Program-made: the position numbers and the translations under genes
Assembly: GCF_000815105.2 (NCBI RefSeq)
Contig: NZ_CP010310.2
Location: 1,984,001 to 2,048,000, forward strand
DNA length: 64,000 bases
Source of the DNA: Pandoraea pulmonicola
GTDB lineage: Bacteria > Pseudomonadota > Gammaproteobacteria > Burkholderiales > Burkholderiaceae
Reading direction: 5' to 3'
The notes under the pieces: generated by a model
What the model saw: the letters and a program-made list of their open reading frames with translations, nothing else
What the model was told of the DNA's origin: nothing
The model's database searches: none
Shown here: positions 1-9,289 of the stretch, in pieces
Layout: every line of letters starts with the position of its first letter
How positions within the stretch are numbered: position 1 is the stretch's first letter

Positions 1-3
1 CGG

Positions 4-39
4 AAAACAAAAAGGGGCTGCGATTTCTCGCAACCCCTT
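4..39 (-). terminator. Intrinsic terminator after tRNA-Lys
   Basis: Read on the minus strand, AAGGGGTTGCG pairs with CGCAGCCCCTT around a short loop (one G-T wobble) and runs into a T-rich tract. It lies about 10 bases past the tRNA 3' end, so it should end tRNA transcription. Confidence 0.8.
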
Positions 40-48
40 GAATTCGTT

Positions 49-124
49 TGGTAGGCCGTGCAGGATTCGAACCTGCGACCAACGGATTAAAAGTCCGCTG
101 CTCTACCAACTGAGCTAACGACCC
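49..124 (-). tRNA. tRNA-Lys (anticodon TTT)
   Basis: A 76-nt cloverleaf is readable on the minus strand: acceptor 5' end GGGTCGT, D-arm GCTCAGTTGGTAGAGC, anticodon stem and loop with CTTTTAA (anticodon TTT, reading AAA/AAG lysine codons), T-arm GGTTCGAATCC, and an encoded CCA end at 49-51. It has its own sigma70 promoter upstream and an intrinsic terminator downstream, so it looks like a monocistronic tRNA unit. Confidence 0.97.
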
Positions 125-137
125 AACGAAGAAAAAG

Positions 138-167
138 ATTATAGCGTCGGGCTCGTTATAGTGTCAA
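138..167 (-). promoter_or_regulatory. sigma70 promoter of tRNA-Lys
   Basis: On the minus strand a perfect -35 TTGACA (162-167) and a perfect -10 TATAAT (138-143) are separated by 18 bases. The -10 lies 14 bases before the tRNA 5' end. Consensus boxes fit a strongly expressed stable RNA. Confidence 0.8.
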
Positions 168-229
168 GACGTGTGTGACGCAGATATGTCCGTTTCCACG
201 CGATTTCTCGCGCGGCGCGCAATATCTCC

Positions 230-1345
230 TCAAACGCTGCGCTCAATGCGCCACATCTGGTACTTGAACGCGCAGACGCCGCCCGCCAGAATCGCCGCGA
301 TCGCAACGAACGAACCCACCGCCAGCGTCGACACACCCGACAGCCCCTGGCCCACCGTGCAACCCAGCGCCGTCACGCCGCCAAAGCCCATCAGCACGCC
401 TCCGACCATGTGGTTCGCCGTATCCTCCGTGCCCTGAAAACCCTCCCAGCGGAACGTACGCGACGCCATCGCATAAACGAACGACCCCGCAATCACGCCC
501 AACACGCTCGCAATGCCCAGCGTGATCACGTTGCTCGTGTCGCTCCACATCATCAGCCAGTACAGCGTGTACGCCAGCGGCGACACGAACGAGAGCGCTT
601 CCATCTTGCCGGAGTTCGTCGCCACGAAGCTCTCCTCCAGCGTGTTCGGATTCTCGGCAACGTAGCCGACCTTGCCCGACACGTACCACAGCGCCACGAT
701 GATCGCGCCCACCACAACGCCGCCGAGCAGATTGTCGAACGTCCAGAATTCGCGTCGGGCCATGGCCGCCACCACGAACACCCCGCCCACGATCAGGCCG
801 AGGACGAGCTGCGCGCGATGCACGTTGCCACCGAACATCCCGCCGAGCAACGTCGGCAGATCCTGCGACGTGGCAAACGTCGTCTGCACGCTGTCGATCG
901 CCGTCACGCGCAAGACCGCGAAGATGCCTTTGAGCGTCATGTATGCCGACACGCCGATCATCACGAAAACGAGCAGCGACTTGAGGTTGCCGCCACCGAT
1001 GCGCACGAGCGTCTTGCTCCCGCAACCCGACGCGAGCACCATGCCGAAGCCGAAGAACCAGCCGCCCACGAGATACGACAGCCAGGTGAAACGCGGCGTC
1101 GTGTAGATCGCCTTGACGGGATCGACGATGCCTTGCGAGGCCAGCACGCCGGTGCCGATGGTCGCCACGCCGATGGCGAGCCACCACATGCGCATGCGGT
1201 TCCAGTCGCCGATGTTCACGATGTCGGAGAGCGCGCCCATCGTGCAGAAATGCGTGCGCTGCAGTACGGCACCAAACACGAAGGCAAGAGCAAAGGTGAA
1301 CCACACGACAGTGTGGGAGAGAGCGGTGAGATCGACGTCGGTCAT
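230..1345 (-). CDS. YeeE/YedE family membrane transporter (thiosulfate/sulfur compound uptake)
   Basis: Inner-membrane protein of about 371 residues, almost entirely hydrophobic helices. The family (TsuA/YeeE) moves thiosulfate-type sulfur compounds through a pore lined by conserved cysteines. Three such motifs are visible: HFCTMGALSD near the N terminus, ASGCGSKTLVRIGGGN in the first half and ALGCTVGQGLSG near the C terminus, showing the internal duplication of the family. I chose the ATG whose product begins MTDVDLTALSH; an in-frame ATG 17 codons upstream adds a non-hydrophobic, unlikely leader. It stands alone between the tRNA and the tol-pal operon. The family is certain; the exact substrate is inferred. 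Confidence 0.9.
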   Translation of the reverse strand: MTDVDLTALSHTVVWFTFALAFVFGAVLQRTHFCTMGALSDIVNIGDWNRMRMWWLAIGVATIGTGVLASQGIVDPVKAIYTTPRFTWLSYLVGGWFFGFGMVLASGCGSKTLVRIGGGNLKSLLVFVMIGVSAYMTLKGIFAVLRVTAIDSVQTTFATSQDLPTLLGGMFGGNVHRAQLVLGLIVGGVFVVAAMARREFWTFDNLLGGVVVGAIIVALWYVSGKVGYVAENPNTLEESFVATNSGKMEALSFVSPLAYTLYWLMMWSDTSNVITLGIASVLGVIAGSFVYAMASRTFRWEGFQGTEDTANHMVGGVLMGFGGVTALGCTVGQGLSGVSTLAVGSFVAIAAILAGGVCAFKYQMWRIERSV

Positions 1346-1581
1346 GAGACTGGGAGCTAAGAGACGATATCGGCCGTGACCGGCCGTTCGATGCATTTTT
1401 GCGAACCACGGGGCGCGGTCGCTTTGTTATTGTCGACGCGTCGCGCAGTCCTCGCGCAAACCCGTCACGGGTACGGTCGCCATGCCACGCAGGCCATCGG
1501 CCCGCGCGCATCCCCTTCAGACGCCGCGCCTCGAACGCTTGGAAAGTCCGTATTCTACTTGAGGTCTCGCCAATGCCCGGA

Positions 1582-1617
1582 AACGACAACGCCGCCCTGA
1601 AGGCGGCGTCGTTCGTT
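1582..1617 (-). terminator. Hairpin terminator ending the tol-pal operon
   Basis: CGCCGCC and GGCGGCG form a strong GC stem around CTGAA, flanked by further partly paired ACGA/TCGT bases. It lies about 55 bases past the cpoB stop. The T tract is weak, so termination strength is uncertain. No gene is visible in the 325 bases between cpoB and the YeeE start. Confidence 0.55.
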
Positions 1618-1670
1618 TGACGAGTGTCCTCACACGGCAGGCTGGTTCGCACAGCCTGCCGAGGGGCGGA

Positions 1671-2414
1671 CTACTTCAGCTTGGCCGCACGCTTCTTGGC
1701 CTCCGCTGCGGATTCGGTGTCCGGGTACTTGGCCACCAACTCCTGCAACGTTTTTTTCGCTGCCGCAGTCTGCCCGGATTCGGCCTGGTTGCTGGCAATC
1801 GCCAGCATGGCTTCGGCCGCCTTCGGGCTCGTCGGGTACTTCGTCACGATTGCCTGCAGCGTCGCAGTCGAACCCTTCAGATCCTTGTTGGCGTACTGCG
1901 CATTGCCAAGCCAGAACTGCGCTTCAGGTTGATACGGGCTGTCGGGATATTTGGCCGCGAAGGTCCGAAATGCCGTTTGCGCACCCTTGTAGTCACCGTT
2001 GCGGAATTTCGTCAGCGCGGCGTCAAAGACATCTTTTTCGCCCGGTTGGACGGTGCCCGTGACACCACCGACGGTCATCTGCTGCGGTTCGAATTTCTTC
2101 AGACGACCATCGAGGTCGTTGTAGAAATCCTTTTGACTCTGCTGCACGTTCGCAAGCTGGTTTTTCAGATCTTCGTTCTGACCGCGCTGGTCGGCCAGAT
2201 CACGCTGCAACTGCTGAATCTGATTGTTCAAATCCAGCACGTTGCGCGTGAGCCCCTCGATCCGCTGCTTGTCCGAATCCAGACGGCTGCGGATATCGAG
2301 GATCGCTTTGCGCGCCTCGTCGTCGTCGAACAATCCGGCATGCGCAAGCGGGCTCAGCACCGCAGTGCCGAGCGTCGCCGCGCAAATCATGTTTTTAAGC
2401 AAACGAGACGTCAT
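1671..2414 (-). CDS. cpoB: Tol-Pal system protein CpoB/YbgF
   Basis: Periplasmic protein of 247 residues that links outer-membrane constriction by Tol-Pal with peptidoglycan synthesis at the division site. The sequence shows an N-terminal signal peptide ending near AHA, a coiled-coil segment at about residues 30-105 rich in Q, L, D and N, and C-terminal TPR repeats at about 130-247 with the usual YbgF spacing (for example QAEFWLGNAQYANKD-like helices). It is the last gene of the seven-gene operon, about 10 bases after pal. Confidence 0.95.
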   Translation of the reverse strand: MTSRLLKNMICAATLGTAVLSPLAHAGLFDDDEARKAILDIRSRLDSDKQRIEGLTRNVLDLNNQIQQLQRDLADQRGQNEDLKNQLANVQQSQKDFYNDLDGRLKKFEPQQMTVGGVTGTVQPGEKDVFDAALTKFRNGDYKGAQTAFRTFAAKYPDSPYQPEAQFWLGNAQYANKDLKGSTATLQAIVTKYPTSPKAAEAMLAIASNQAESGQTAAAKKTLQELVAKYPDTESAAEAKKRAAKLK

Positions 2415-2424
2415 GACGATTCAA

Positions 2425-2925
2425 TCAGTAAGCCAGATCGACGCGACGATCCTGTGCCCAGGACGCTTCGTCGGTACCGGTGGCCTTTTCCTTACCCAGC
2501 GAAACGGCTTCCATTTGGCTGGCGTTCGCGCCCAGGGCCGTCATGGTCTTCAGCACGGCTTCAGCACGCTTCTGACCCAGCGCCAAGTTGTACTCGCTCG
2601 TACCGCGCGGGTCGGTGTTGCCTTGCAGCAGCACCTTGCGTTGCGAATACTTGTTCAGGAAGGTGGCGTGTGCCTGGAGCAGCGGCGAGTACTGGCTGTC
2701 GACCGAGTAGCTGTCGAAACCGAAATACACGCTGCGCTTGGCGAGGGGACCGTTCGGGTTGTTCAGTTCCGCAGCCGACGCGTCGACCGGCGTGACGGCG
2801 CGAGCGTCGGTCGTGGTCTGGCCCTTGTTGGCGTTAGCCTGGTCGTCGAGCTTTACACCCGACGAGCAAGCGGCCACAGCGGTCAACGAGGAGATGGCGA
2901 TAATGCTACGAAGCAGGGAACTCAT
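2425..2925 (-). CDS. pal: Peptidoglycan-associated lipoprotein Pal
   Basis: Outer-membrane lipoprotein of 166 residues that anchors the outer membrane to peptidoglycan and is the partner of TolB. A lipoprotein signal ends in the lipobox VAAC at about residue 20. The C-terminal half is an OmpA-like domain, with VYFGFDSYSVD, QGNTDPRGTSEYN and the LGQKRAEAV helix that binds diaminopimelate. It sits between tolB and cpoB in canonical order, 30 bases after tolB. Confidence 0.97.
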   Translation of the reverse strand: MSSLLRSIIAISSLTAVAACSSGVKLDDQANANKGQTTTDARAVTPVDASAAELNNPNGPLAKRSVYFGFDSYSVDSQYSPLLQAHATFLNKYSQRKVLLQGNTDPRGTSEYNLALGQKRAEAVLKTMTALGANASQMEAVSLGKEKATGTDEASWAQDRRVDLAY

Positions 2926-2955
2926 ATGAGCCTCCGATTGATGTTGCTGTTGATG

Positions 2956-4248
2956 TTATTGCATGAAAGGGCCCCAGGAGGGTTCGCGAACTTCCCCTCC
3001 CCGGACCTGAAGAATCTGCCGGGTTTGCCCGTCCACCGAGACTGCTGCGAGGACCTTCCGCCCCCCTGACTGCGTTGCGTAAAGAATGTACTTGCCGTTC
3101 GCGGCAAAACTCGGTGACTCGTCGTGCCTGGTGTCGGTCAGCGCCGTAACATCGCCAGTACTCATATCCTGCACGCACAGCTTGAATCCGCCATCCTGAC
3201 GCGCGATGAACGCGAGCAACTTGCCGTCGGGACTGATTCGCGGGCTGACGTTGTAACTCCCCTTGAAGGTCACGCGCTGCGCGCCGCCTTCGCCTTCGCC
3301 ACCGGCCGGCATCTTGTAGATCTGCGGACCACCGCCACGATCGCTCGTGAAGTAGATCCATTTGCCGTCCGGGGAATACTGCGGCTCGGTGTCGATCGCG
3401 CCGCTGCGCGACAGACGCTTGAGGCCGCCGCCATTGGCGTTGACCTGGTAAATCTGCGTGTTGCCATCGCGCGAAAGCGCCACGGCGAGCTTGCTGCCGT
3501 CCGGCGACCACGACGGCGCCGAGTTGTTGCCGCGCTCGTTGGCGAGCACCGCGCGTCGCCCCGAGGGCAGATCATGGATGTACACCACCGGCTTGCGCTT
3601 CTCGAACGAGACGTAGGCGACCTTCGTGCCGTCGGGCGACCATGCCGGCGAGATGATCGGCTCGCGGCTGTTGAGCGCCACGCGTGCATCCTGGCCGTCG
3701 GAGTCGGAGATCTGCAACTGGTAGGTGTTGCCCGTGTGCAGCACGTACGACAGGCGCGTGGCGAATACGCCACGATCGCCCAGCAGTTTTTGGTAGATGT
3801 AGTCGGCAATCTTGTGCGCGGTCAGGCGCAGGTTGGCGGCCGAAGAGGTCAGTGCCAGGCCGCCGAGCGGCTGACCGTTGACGGCGTCATACAAACGGAA
3901 GCTGACCTGGAAGTTGCCGTTGCCCGCCGGCGTGATCGTGCCCGAAACGAACGCATTGGCGCCCTTGGCGCGCCACGTGCCGAGATCGACCGAATCATCC
4001 ACACCGACCGAGGCGCCGCCCGTGTCGATCTGGTTGAAGCGCCCGCTGTTCGTCAGGTCCGCCTTGACGACGGAGACGATGTCCGTCGGCGCGGTGCCCT
4101 TGAAGTTCGACACGGCGATCGGGTACCGGTTGGTACCGACGCCATTGATTTCGACGGTAAGTGGGGTCTGCGCATGGGCGATCGTGCAAGCCGCGGTGAG
4201 CCAGGTGGCCACCAGCGCACGCCATGCATATTTACTGGAAATTCGCAT
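2956..4248 (-). CDS. tolB: Tol-Pal translocation protein TolB
   Basis: Periplasmic 430-residue protein. A signal peptide ends near AHA at about residue 26, an N-terminal domain follows (about 30-165), then a six-bladed beta-propeller with recurring PD40 motifs such as [27 protein letters not shown] and [16 protein letters not shown]. TolB binds Pal and the TolA C terminus. Length and order match the family. The 101-base gap before it is the longest inside this operon, so an internal promoter is possible but none is clear. Confidence 0.97.
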   Translation of the reverse strand: MRISSKYAWRALVATWLTAACTIAHAQTPLTVEINGVGTNRYPIAVSNFKGTAPTDIVSVVKADLTNSGRFNQIDTGGASVGVDDSVDLGTWRAKGANAFVSGTITPAGNGNFQVSFRLYDAVNGQPLGGLALTSSAANLRLTAHKIADYIYQKLLGDRGVFATRLSYVLHTGNTYQLQISDSDGQDARVALNSREPIISPAWSPDGTKVAYVSFEKRKPVVYIHDLPSGRRAVLANERGNNSAPSWSPDGSKLAVALSRDGNTQIYQVNANGGGLKRLSRSGAIDTEPQYSPDGKWIYFTSDRGGGPQIYKMPAGGEGEGGAQRVTFKGSYNVSPRISPDGKLLAFIARQDGGFKLCVQDMSTGDVTALTDTRHDESPSFAANGKYILYATQSGGRKVLAAVSVDGQTRQILQVRGGEVREPSWGPFMQ

Positions 4249-4349
4249 GCGTTCGATTGGTCAGTTGACGCGGTGCAAGAGGCATTTTTACCACATTCAG
4301 ATGAAAATGGACTCGCATCGCTCGGTTTTCGTTCCCGTTTGGCAACAGT

Positions 4350-5360
4350 TCACCCCTTGGGACGGAGGCGAATGTCGAGGCTCGGGGGCGGGGCCTTGCC
4401 GTCGATACCGCGCGGCAATGGGTCTGATTTCTTGATGGCGGCCATGGCGGCGGCATCCCACGCCGGGTTGCCGCTCGACTTGCTCAGCGTCATCGACAGA
4501 ATGCTGCCGTCCGGCGCAATGCGCACGGCGACGATGGCCTGTGGATTGCCGGTCGTGTCACCGGCATAGGCAATGTTCGGCATGACCTTGGCGCGCACGC
4601 GTTCCGCATAGCCTGCCGTCGACGTGCCGCCACCGCCTGCGCCCGTGCCGCCGGCCTGGGTGCCCAGGCCGTTGCCGTTGGCGCCCGGTGTGCCGTTGGC
4701 CATGCCGCGCAAGGCCGCCAGACGTTCGTTGCGCGCCGCATCGGCCGCCTTTTGCGCCGCGGCTTCCTTCGCGGCCTTGGCCTTCGCCGCCTTTTCTTCG
4801 GCGGCCTTCTTCTGCGCATCGGCGAGTTGCTGCTGCTTGAGCTGTTCGTCCTTCTGATGCTTCAGTTCGTCGGCCTTCTTCTGGTCGGCGAGCTTCTGTT
4901 GGCGCGCGGCCTCGTCTGCCGCTTTCTTGCGGGCGAGTTCGGCGGCGGCCTGTTGCTCGGCGAGCTGCTTTTGCTTGAGCGCTTCCTGACGTGCCTTTTC
5001 CTGTTGCTGGGCTTCGAGCAGGCGCGCCTGTTCGGCCGCTTCCTGCTCCTGCTTGCGTTTCTTCTGTTGCAGTGCGATATCGGCGTCGTCCTCGGGGCGC
5101 GGCGCCGGCACGGCAACGGCAGGTGGAGCAGGTGTCGGCGGTGGCGTTACGACCTGCGGCGTCGGCTCGGCGACTTCGGTAGGCGTCCACAATTCGGCTT
5201 CGGAGCCGGCGGGAGAACTGGTCTGCCAGCGCATGCCATAGAAGAGCAGCGCGAACAGCAGCGCATGCATGAGCAGCGCGAGGAGAAATGCCCGCCCCGT
5301 GCCGCGCTCATCCTTGCGCGGGCCGATGGGACGGTCGGAACGGGCTACGGTGGCGCTCAT
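4350..5360 (-). CDS. tolA: Cell-envelope integrity protein TolA
   Basis: Inner-membrane protein of 336 residues that spans the periplasm and transfers the force of TolQR to TolB-Pal. Visible domains: a short basic cytoplasmic start, one membrane helix at about 24-42 (LLALLMHALLFALLFYG), a long helical stalk at about 90-215 made of K, A, E, Q and R, a Gly-rich linker, and a C-terminal TonB-like domain at about 245-336. The start overlaps the tolR stop in ATGA, implying translational coupling. Confidence 0.96.
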   Translation of the reverse strand: MSATVARSDRPIGPRKDERGTGRAFLLALLMHALLFALLFYGMRWQTSSPAGSEAELWTPTEVAEPTPQVVTPPPTPAPPAVAVPAPRPEDDADIALQQKKRKQEQEAAEQARLLEAQQQEKARQEALKQKQLAEQQAAAELARKKAADEAARQQKLADQKKADELKHQKDEQLKQQQLADAQKKAAEEKAAKAKAAKEAAAQKAADAARNERLAALRGMANGTPGANGNGLGTQAGGTGAGGGGTSTAGYAERVRAKVMPNIAYAGDTTGNPQAIVAVRIAPDGSILSMTLSKSSGNPAWDAAAMAAIKKSDPLPRGIDGKAPPPSLDIRLRPKG

Positions 5361-5791
5361 TTCTGCTTGACGAGCAGGCCCACACGCTTGACGCCCTGGG
5401 CCTTGAGATCGGACATCACGTTCATGACGATTTCATAGCGCACCGACTTGTCGGCGGCGATGACGACCGGCTGATCCGGATTGGCCGCCTGACGGCCTTG
5501 CAGGAAGCCGGTCAGATCGCCCGCGCTCATGCGCTGCTCGATGGTGTTCTGACCTTCCTTGTAGCGCACCAGCATGCGGTTGTCGGCTTCGATATTGACG
5601 ACGACCGGAGGGGTTTGCTGCTGCGGGCTCGCATTCGCGACGCTCGGCAAATTGACGATCGACGGCGCCACCAGCGGCGCGGCCACCATGAAGATGACGA
5701 GCAGCACCAGCATCACGTCGATGTACGGCACGACATTGATGTCCGCCATGGCGCGACGGCCGCGGCGAGCGTTGCGCATAGAACCTGCCAT
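5357..5791 (-). CDS. tolR: Tol-Pal system stator/rotor protein TolR
   Basis: ExbD/TolR protein of 144 residues. It has a short cytoplasmic N terminus, one membrane helix containing the conserved proton-path aspartate in NVVPYIDVMLVLLVIFMV, and a periplasmic domain. With TolQ it forms the proton-driven motor of the system. The gene lies between tolQ and tolA and overlaps tolA by four bases. Confidence 0.97.
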   Translation of the reverse strand: MAGSMRNARRGRRAMADINVVPYIDVMLVLLVIFMVAAPLVAPSIVNLPSVANASPQQQTPPVVVNIEADNRMLVRYKEGQNTIEQRMSAGDLTGFLQGRQAANPDQPVVIAADKSVRYEIVMNVMSDLKAQGVKRVGLLVKQK

Positions 5792-5812
5792 GTCTCGGCG
5801 CTCCCGGAATGC

Positions 5813-6487
5813 TTAGTGAATCTGCCGTTGCAGGATGTTGGAGAACTCTTCGATGAAGCTCTCGAAGCGGATCGACAGCCGGTCGATGTCGGTAGCGAAG
5901 CGGTTGTAGGCAACCACGGCGGGGATAGCGGCGAACAGACCGATGGCTGTGGCTACCAGCGCCTCCGCGATGCCCGGTGCCACGTTGGCGAGCGTGGCTT
6001 GCTGGACGTTAGACAGGCCGCGGAATGCGTTCATGATACCCCACACCGTACCGAACAAGCCAATGTACGGGCTGACCGAGCCGACCGACGCGAGGAACGG
6101 CAGATTGGCCTCGAGCGAGTCCATTTCACGTTGATAGCAAGCCCGCATGGCACGACGCGCACCGTCGAGAATCGCGTGGGGATCGCTCAGACCTTTTTCG
6201 CTCGCCTTGATGTATTCGCGCATGCCTGACTCGAAGATCCGTTCCAGCGCGCCGGTTTGGTGGCGGTTGTTCAGCGCGCTCTGATAGAGCGCTTGGAGAT
6301 CGCCGCCGGACCAGAAATCACGCTCGAAGCGCTCGGTCTGGGTGCGGGCGCGCCGAACCGCAAAAATCTTGCGGAAGATGTGTGTCCACGAGAGCAGCGA
6401 GAGCAGCAGCAGCAGGCCCATGACAGCCTGGGCGAGCACGCTGGCATGCATGACCAGCGAAATGATGGAAAGGTCTTGATCGGGCAT
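5813..6487 (-). CDS. tolQ: Tol-Pal system proton channel protein TolQ
   Basis: MotA/TolQ/ExbB family protein of 224 residues with three membrane helices: one at about 15-35 and two in the C-terminal half around GLFGTVWGIMNAFRGL and GIAEALVATAIGLFAAIPAVVAYN, both family signatures. It forms the pentameric channel around TolR. It follows ybgC by about 40 bases and precedes tolR by about 20. Confidence 0.97.
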   Translation of the reverse strand: MPDQDLSIISLVMHASVLAQAVMGLLLLLSLLSWTHIFRKIFAVRRARTQTERFERDFWSGGDLQALYQSALNNRHQTGALERIFESGMREYIKASEKGLSDPHAILDGARRAMRACYQREMDSLEANLPFLASVGSVSPYIGLFGTVWGIMNAFRGLSNVQQATLANVAPGIAEALVATAIGLFAAIPAVVAYNRFATDIDRLSIRFESFIEEFSNILQRQIH

Positions 6488-6526
6488 GGTGTGGTGGTTG
6501 ACGGACCAGAATGCTTGTTCTTGAAA

Positions 6527-6979
6527 TCAGGCGTTCGCCGCGGCCTTGGCCGTTATTGACGCCGATTGCATGGCAAGGCGTACGTGCGGCGGAATCTTCC
6601 CGGGGCGTAGCGTTTGCGCGGCCACGCAGCCGATTTTGATGCTGCCGCGCGCCAACAGTTCGCTGGTGCCGTCAGAAGCATGTCGCCAGGCTTCCTGCAG
6701 GAAGTCGACGGAAGCCCCGCCAATGCGGTCGATGCGGCTTCGGATGTCGAGAAGATCGTCGAGCCGGGCGGGGCTCAGGTAGTCGAGTGCCGTGGCGCGC
6801 ACAATGAAGATCATGCCGGTATTGCGGGCCAGTTCGTGTTGCTCGATACCGAGCGAACGGAGCCACTCGGTGCGGGCCCGTTCAAAGAATTTTAAGTAGT
6901 TGGCGTAGAAGACGACGCCTCCGGCGTCCGTGTCCTCGTAGTAAACGCGAATTGACCAACTGGTATCAAAATCAGCCAT
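6527..6979 (-). CDS. ybgC: Tol-Pal system-associated acyl-CoA thioesterase YbgC
   Basis: Hotdog-fold thioesterase of 150 residues hydrolysing acyl-CoA or acyl-ACP esters in the cytoplasm; in E. coli it heads the tol-pal operon and interacts with lipid synthesis. The 4HBT signature YYEDTDAGGVVFYANYL is present near residue 15 with the catalytic aspartate. I chose the ATG giving MADFDTSW; ATGs 3 and 10 codons further upstream are possible. It is the first gene of the operon, whose promoter must lie in the divergent gap with the oxidoreductase gene. Confidence 0.93.
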   Translation of the reverse strand: MADFDTSWSIRVYYEDTDAGGVVFYANYLKFFERARTEWLRSLGIEQHELARNTGMIFIVRATALDYLSPARLDDLLDIRSRIDRIGGASVDFLQEAWRHASDGTSELLARGSIKIGCVAAQTLRPGKIPPHVRLAMQSASITAKAAANA

Positions 6980-7162
6980 GCCGCGCATTGTATCGGAACC
7001 GGACAACAACGCCAGTCACGGAAACAGAATTTTTCAAACGTGCGCAACGATCCGATGTTTACAGTTTGTTTTGCCCCTCGCGGATTGCACCAAACTGGGG
7101 CAAAAGGCGTCGATGCCCCGTGTGACGGGCGATGCCGCTGGCGTGGGCGCGCCGCCCGTCTC

Positions 7163-7168
7163 TATAAT
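7163..7168 (+). promoter_or_regulatory. Candidate -10 box upstream of the oxidoreductase gene
   Basis: A perfect TATAAT lies about 105 bases before the chosen start. No convincing -35 is seen 16-18 bases further up, so this is a partial promoter match. Confidence 0.4.
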
Positions 7169-7271
7169 GGCGGCTCGCAAGCCCCCTTAAATTCCGACGC
7201 GACCGCGCAGGCGCGCATCCACCGTGCGCCCGCGGTCCTCTCCTAGCGAAACCACCTGCGAGGCCCTCGAA

Positions 7272-8180
7272 TTGACTTCCCCCACTTCCCAAGCTCCCGC
7301 CCTCCGCGTTGCCTTTCTCGGTCTTGGCGTGATGGGCTATCCCATGGCCGGCCACCTGCAGCGCGCCGGCCACACGGTCACGGTCTATAACCGCACTGCC
7401 GCGAAGGCGCAGCAATGGGTCAAGGAGTATGGCGGTGCTTGCGCGACGACCCCGGCGGAAGCGGTTCGCGACGCCGACATCGTTGCCGCCTGCGTGGGTA
7501 ACGACGACGACCTGCGCAGCATCGTACTCGGCGAGCAGGGCGCCTTCGCCGGCATGAAGGCCGATGCCGTCTTCGTCGACCACACCACGGCCTCGGCCGA
7601 CGTGGCGCGCGAGCTGTACGCCGTGGCGCGCGAGCAAGGGCTGCACTTCGTCGACGCCCCTGTCTCGGGCGGCGAAGCCGGCGCGAAGAATGGTGTGCTC
7701 ACGATCATGTGCGGCGGTGACGCACCGGCCTTCGAGCGTGTGGCCGCGACGTTGGGCGCCTATGGGCGCGCCGTGACCCGCATCGGCGAGGCCGGCGCCG
7801 GGCAACTCGCCAAGATGGTCAATCAGATCTGCATCGCCGGGCTCGTGCAGGGCCTGTCCGAGGCGATCAACTTCGGGCAGCGCGCCGGTCTCGATATGCC
7901 GCTCGTGCTCGACGTGATCAACAAGGGGGCGGCGGCGAGCTGGCAGATGGACAATCGCGGTCAGACGATGATCGACGGCAAGTTCGACTTCGGCTTCGCG
8001 GTGGACTGGATGCGCAAGGATCTCGGCCTGTGTCTGGCCGAAGCGCAACGCAACGGCGTGTCGCTGCCGGTGACCGCGCTGATCGATCAGTTCTATGGCG
8101 ACGTGCAGGCGTTGGGCGGCTCGCGCTGGGATACGTCGAGCCTGATTCATCGCCTGCGCGTGCTTTCCGGCAAGACTTGA
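7272..8180 (+). CDS. NAD(P)-dependent beta-hydroxyacid dehydrogenase (3-hydroxyisobutyrate dehydrogenase / GarR-like)
   Basis: Cytosolic oxidoreductase of about 302 residues. The N-terminal Rossmann fold shows VAFLGLGVMGYPMAGHL, the family nucleotide site; the substrate motif FVDAPVSGGEAGA and the catalytic lysine segment GAGQLAKMVNQI are both present. Such enzymes oxidise 3-hydroxyisobutyrate or reduce tartronate semialdehyde. The start is uncertain: I chose TTG at 7272 with GAGG-type sequence before it; a GTG at 7224 adds 16 unrelated residues. No glyoxylate or valine genes adjoin it, so the substrate stays open. Confidence 0.85.
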   Translation: MTSPTSQAPALRVAFLGLGVMGYPMAGHLQRAGHTVTVYNRTAAKAQQWVKEYGGACATTPAEAVRDADIVAACVGNDDDLRSIVLGEQGAFAGMKADAVFVDHTTASADVARELYAVAREQGLHFVDAPVSGGEAGAKNGVLTIMCGGDAPAFERVAATLGAYGRAVTRIGEAGAGQLAKMVNQICIAGLVQGLSEAINFGQRAGLDMPLVLDVINKGAAASWQMDNRGQTMIDGKFDFGFAVDWMRKDLGLCLAEAQRNGVSLPVTALIDQFYGDVQALGGSRWDTSSLIHRLRVLSGKT

Positions 8181-8453
8181 TCCGGGCTGGTGGCGGTATC
8201 GGCACCAGCGACAGGCAGGTTGGGGATATCGGGAAACCCCCGGGATAGTGCCCATCGCCCACTTTCGGCGATTGGCACTAGAATGCGCAAGACGGGACGT
8301 CGCGGCGCGACGGCACGGCGGTACGTTGGCGTAGCAGCGCGGGTGCGGGCTGGCGCGGTGGCGTTCGAAGTGCCCGAGGGAGCCTGGGGCAGGGAGACCG
8401 CCGCGAGCGATAACGACCTAGAAGACAACTCGACCCCGATATCCGACACCGAC

Positions 8454-9212
8454 ATGAGCAATCAGTCGAACGCCGCGGCTGTCCGCGCATTTCGCATTCT
8501 CGAAATTCTCAGCGCCGCTGGCGCCCCGATGACGCTGGCGCAGATCGTTGCCGCCATCGGTCTGCCCAAGCAGACCGTCCATCGCATTCTTAAACAACTC
8601 GAGGCCGCGTGGCTGGTGACGCGCGAGGCGGGTAGCCGGCATTACGAGCCGTCGTCGCGCGTACGTGCCATGGCTGTCAACGCCTTGATGCACGCCGGGC
8701 CGGCGGCGGCGCGCCACGCGATCCTTCAGCAACTCGTCGACAAGCTCGGCGAGACGTGCAATCTCTCGATGCTCTCGGGCGACGACCTCGTCTATCTCGA
8801 CCGGGTGGAGACGGAATGGTCCCGGCAACTCAAGCTTTCCCCGGGCTCGCGCGTGCCGCTGCATTGCACCGCGAGCGGCAAGCTGCTGCTCGCGTACCTG
8901 CCGCGCGCGCGTCGCGAAAAGCTCATTGCACATCTGCCGCTGCGTCCGCGTGCGGAAAACACGATCACCGACCTTGAAGATCTCCGCAACGAGCTGACGG
9001 ACACCCGCAAGCGCCGCATCGGCACCAATAATGAAGAGCACGTGCCGGGCATGATCGCCGTGGCGGTCCCGGTGATGCTCGACCGCAACCGCGCTTGTGC
9101 GGCCATCGCCGTTCAGGCAAGCGCGCAGCACACCACGCTCGAAAAGCTCATGACATATCTGCCGGATCTTCAGGAGGCGGCCGAGACGATGGCGGCGACG
9201 TTCAACGAGTAG
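8454..9212 (+). CDS. IclR family transcriptional regulator
   Basis: DNA-binding regulator of 252 residues. An N-terminal winged helix-turn-helix at about 8-65 (RILEILSAAGAPMTLAQI, then LPKQTVHRILKQLE) is followed by the IclR effector domain, with typical segments LHCTASGKLLLAYLP, IGTNNEEHVPGMIAVAVPV and the terminal LPDLQEAAETM helix. The start is the ATG giving MSNQSNAAAV; an open frame extends upstream but lacks family similarity. The dehydrogenase upstream is a plausible target. A GC hairpin (ACGGCTC/GAGCCGT, 9221-9238) follows the stop and may terminate it. Confidence 0.9.
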   Translation: MSNQSNAAAVRAFRILEILSAAGAPMTLAQIVAAIGLPKQTVHRILKQLEAAWLVTREAGSRHYEPSSRVRAMAVNALMHAGPAAARHAILQQLVDKLGETCNLSMLSGDDLVYLDRVETEWSRQLKLSPGSRVPLHCTASGKLLLAYLPRARREKLIAHLPLRPRAENTITDLEDLRNELTDTRKRRIGTNNEEHVPGMIAVAVPVMLDRNRACAAIAVQASAQHTTLEKLMTYLPDLQEAAETMAATFNE

Positions 9213-9289
9213 GAGACAACACGGCTCGCGTGAGCCGTCGATGCCGCGCCAGCGCGTTTGTGCGAGGCGCGGCCTGTGTGGCTGACACT

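Noticed and set aside
410..1360. Plus-strand ORF antisense to YeeE
   Set aside because: No domain, His/Arg-rich composition, fully explained as the complement of a real gene. The same applies to the many other antisense frames over tolA, tolB, the MFS genes and the DUF748 gene.
243..1652. Long minus-strand ORF overlapping the YeeE gene
   Set aside because: Arg/His-rich translation typical of a shadow frame in GC-rich DNA; the overlapping YeeE frame has clear family motifs.
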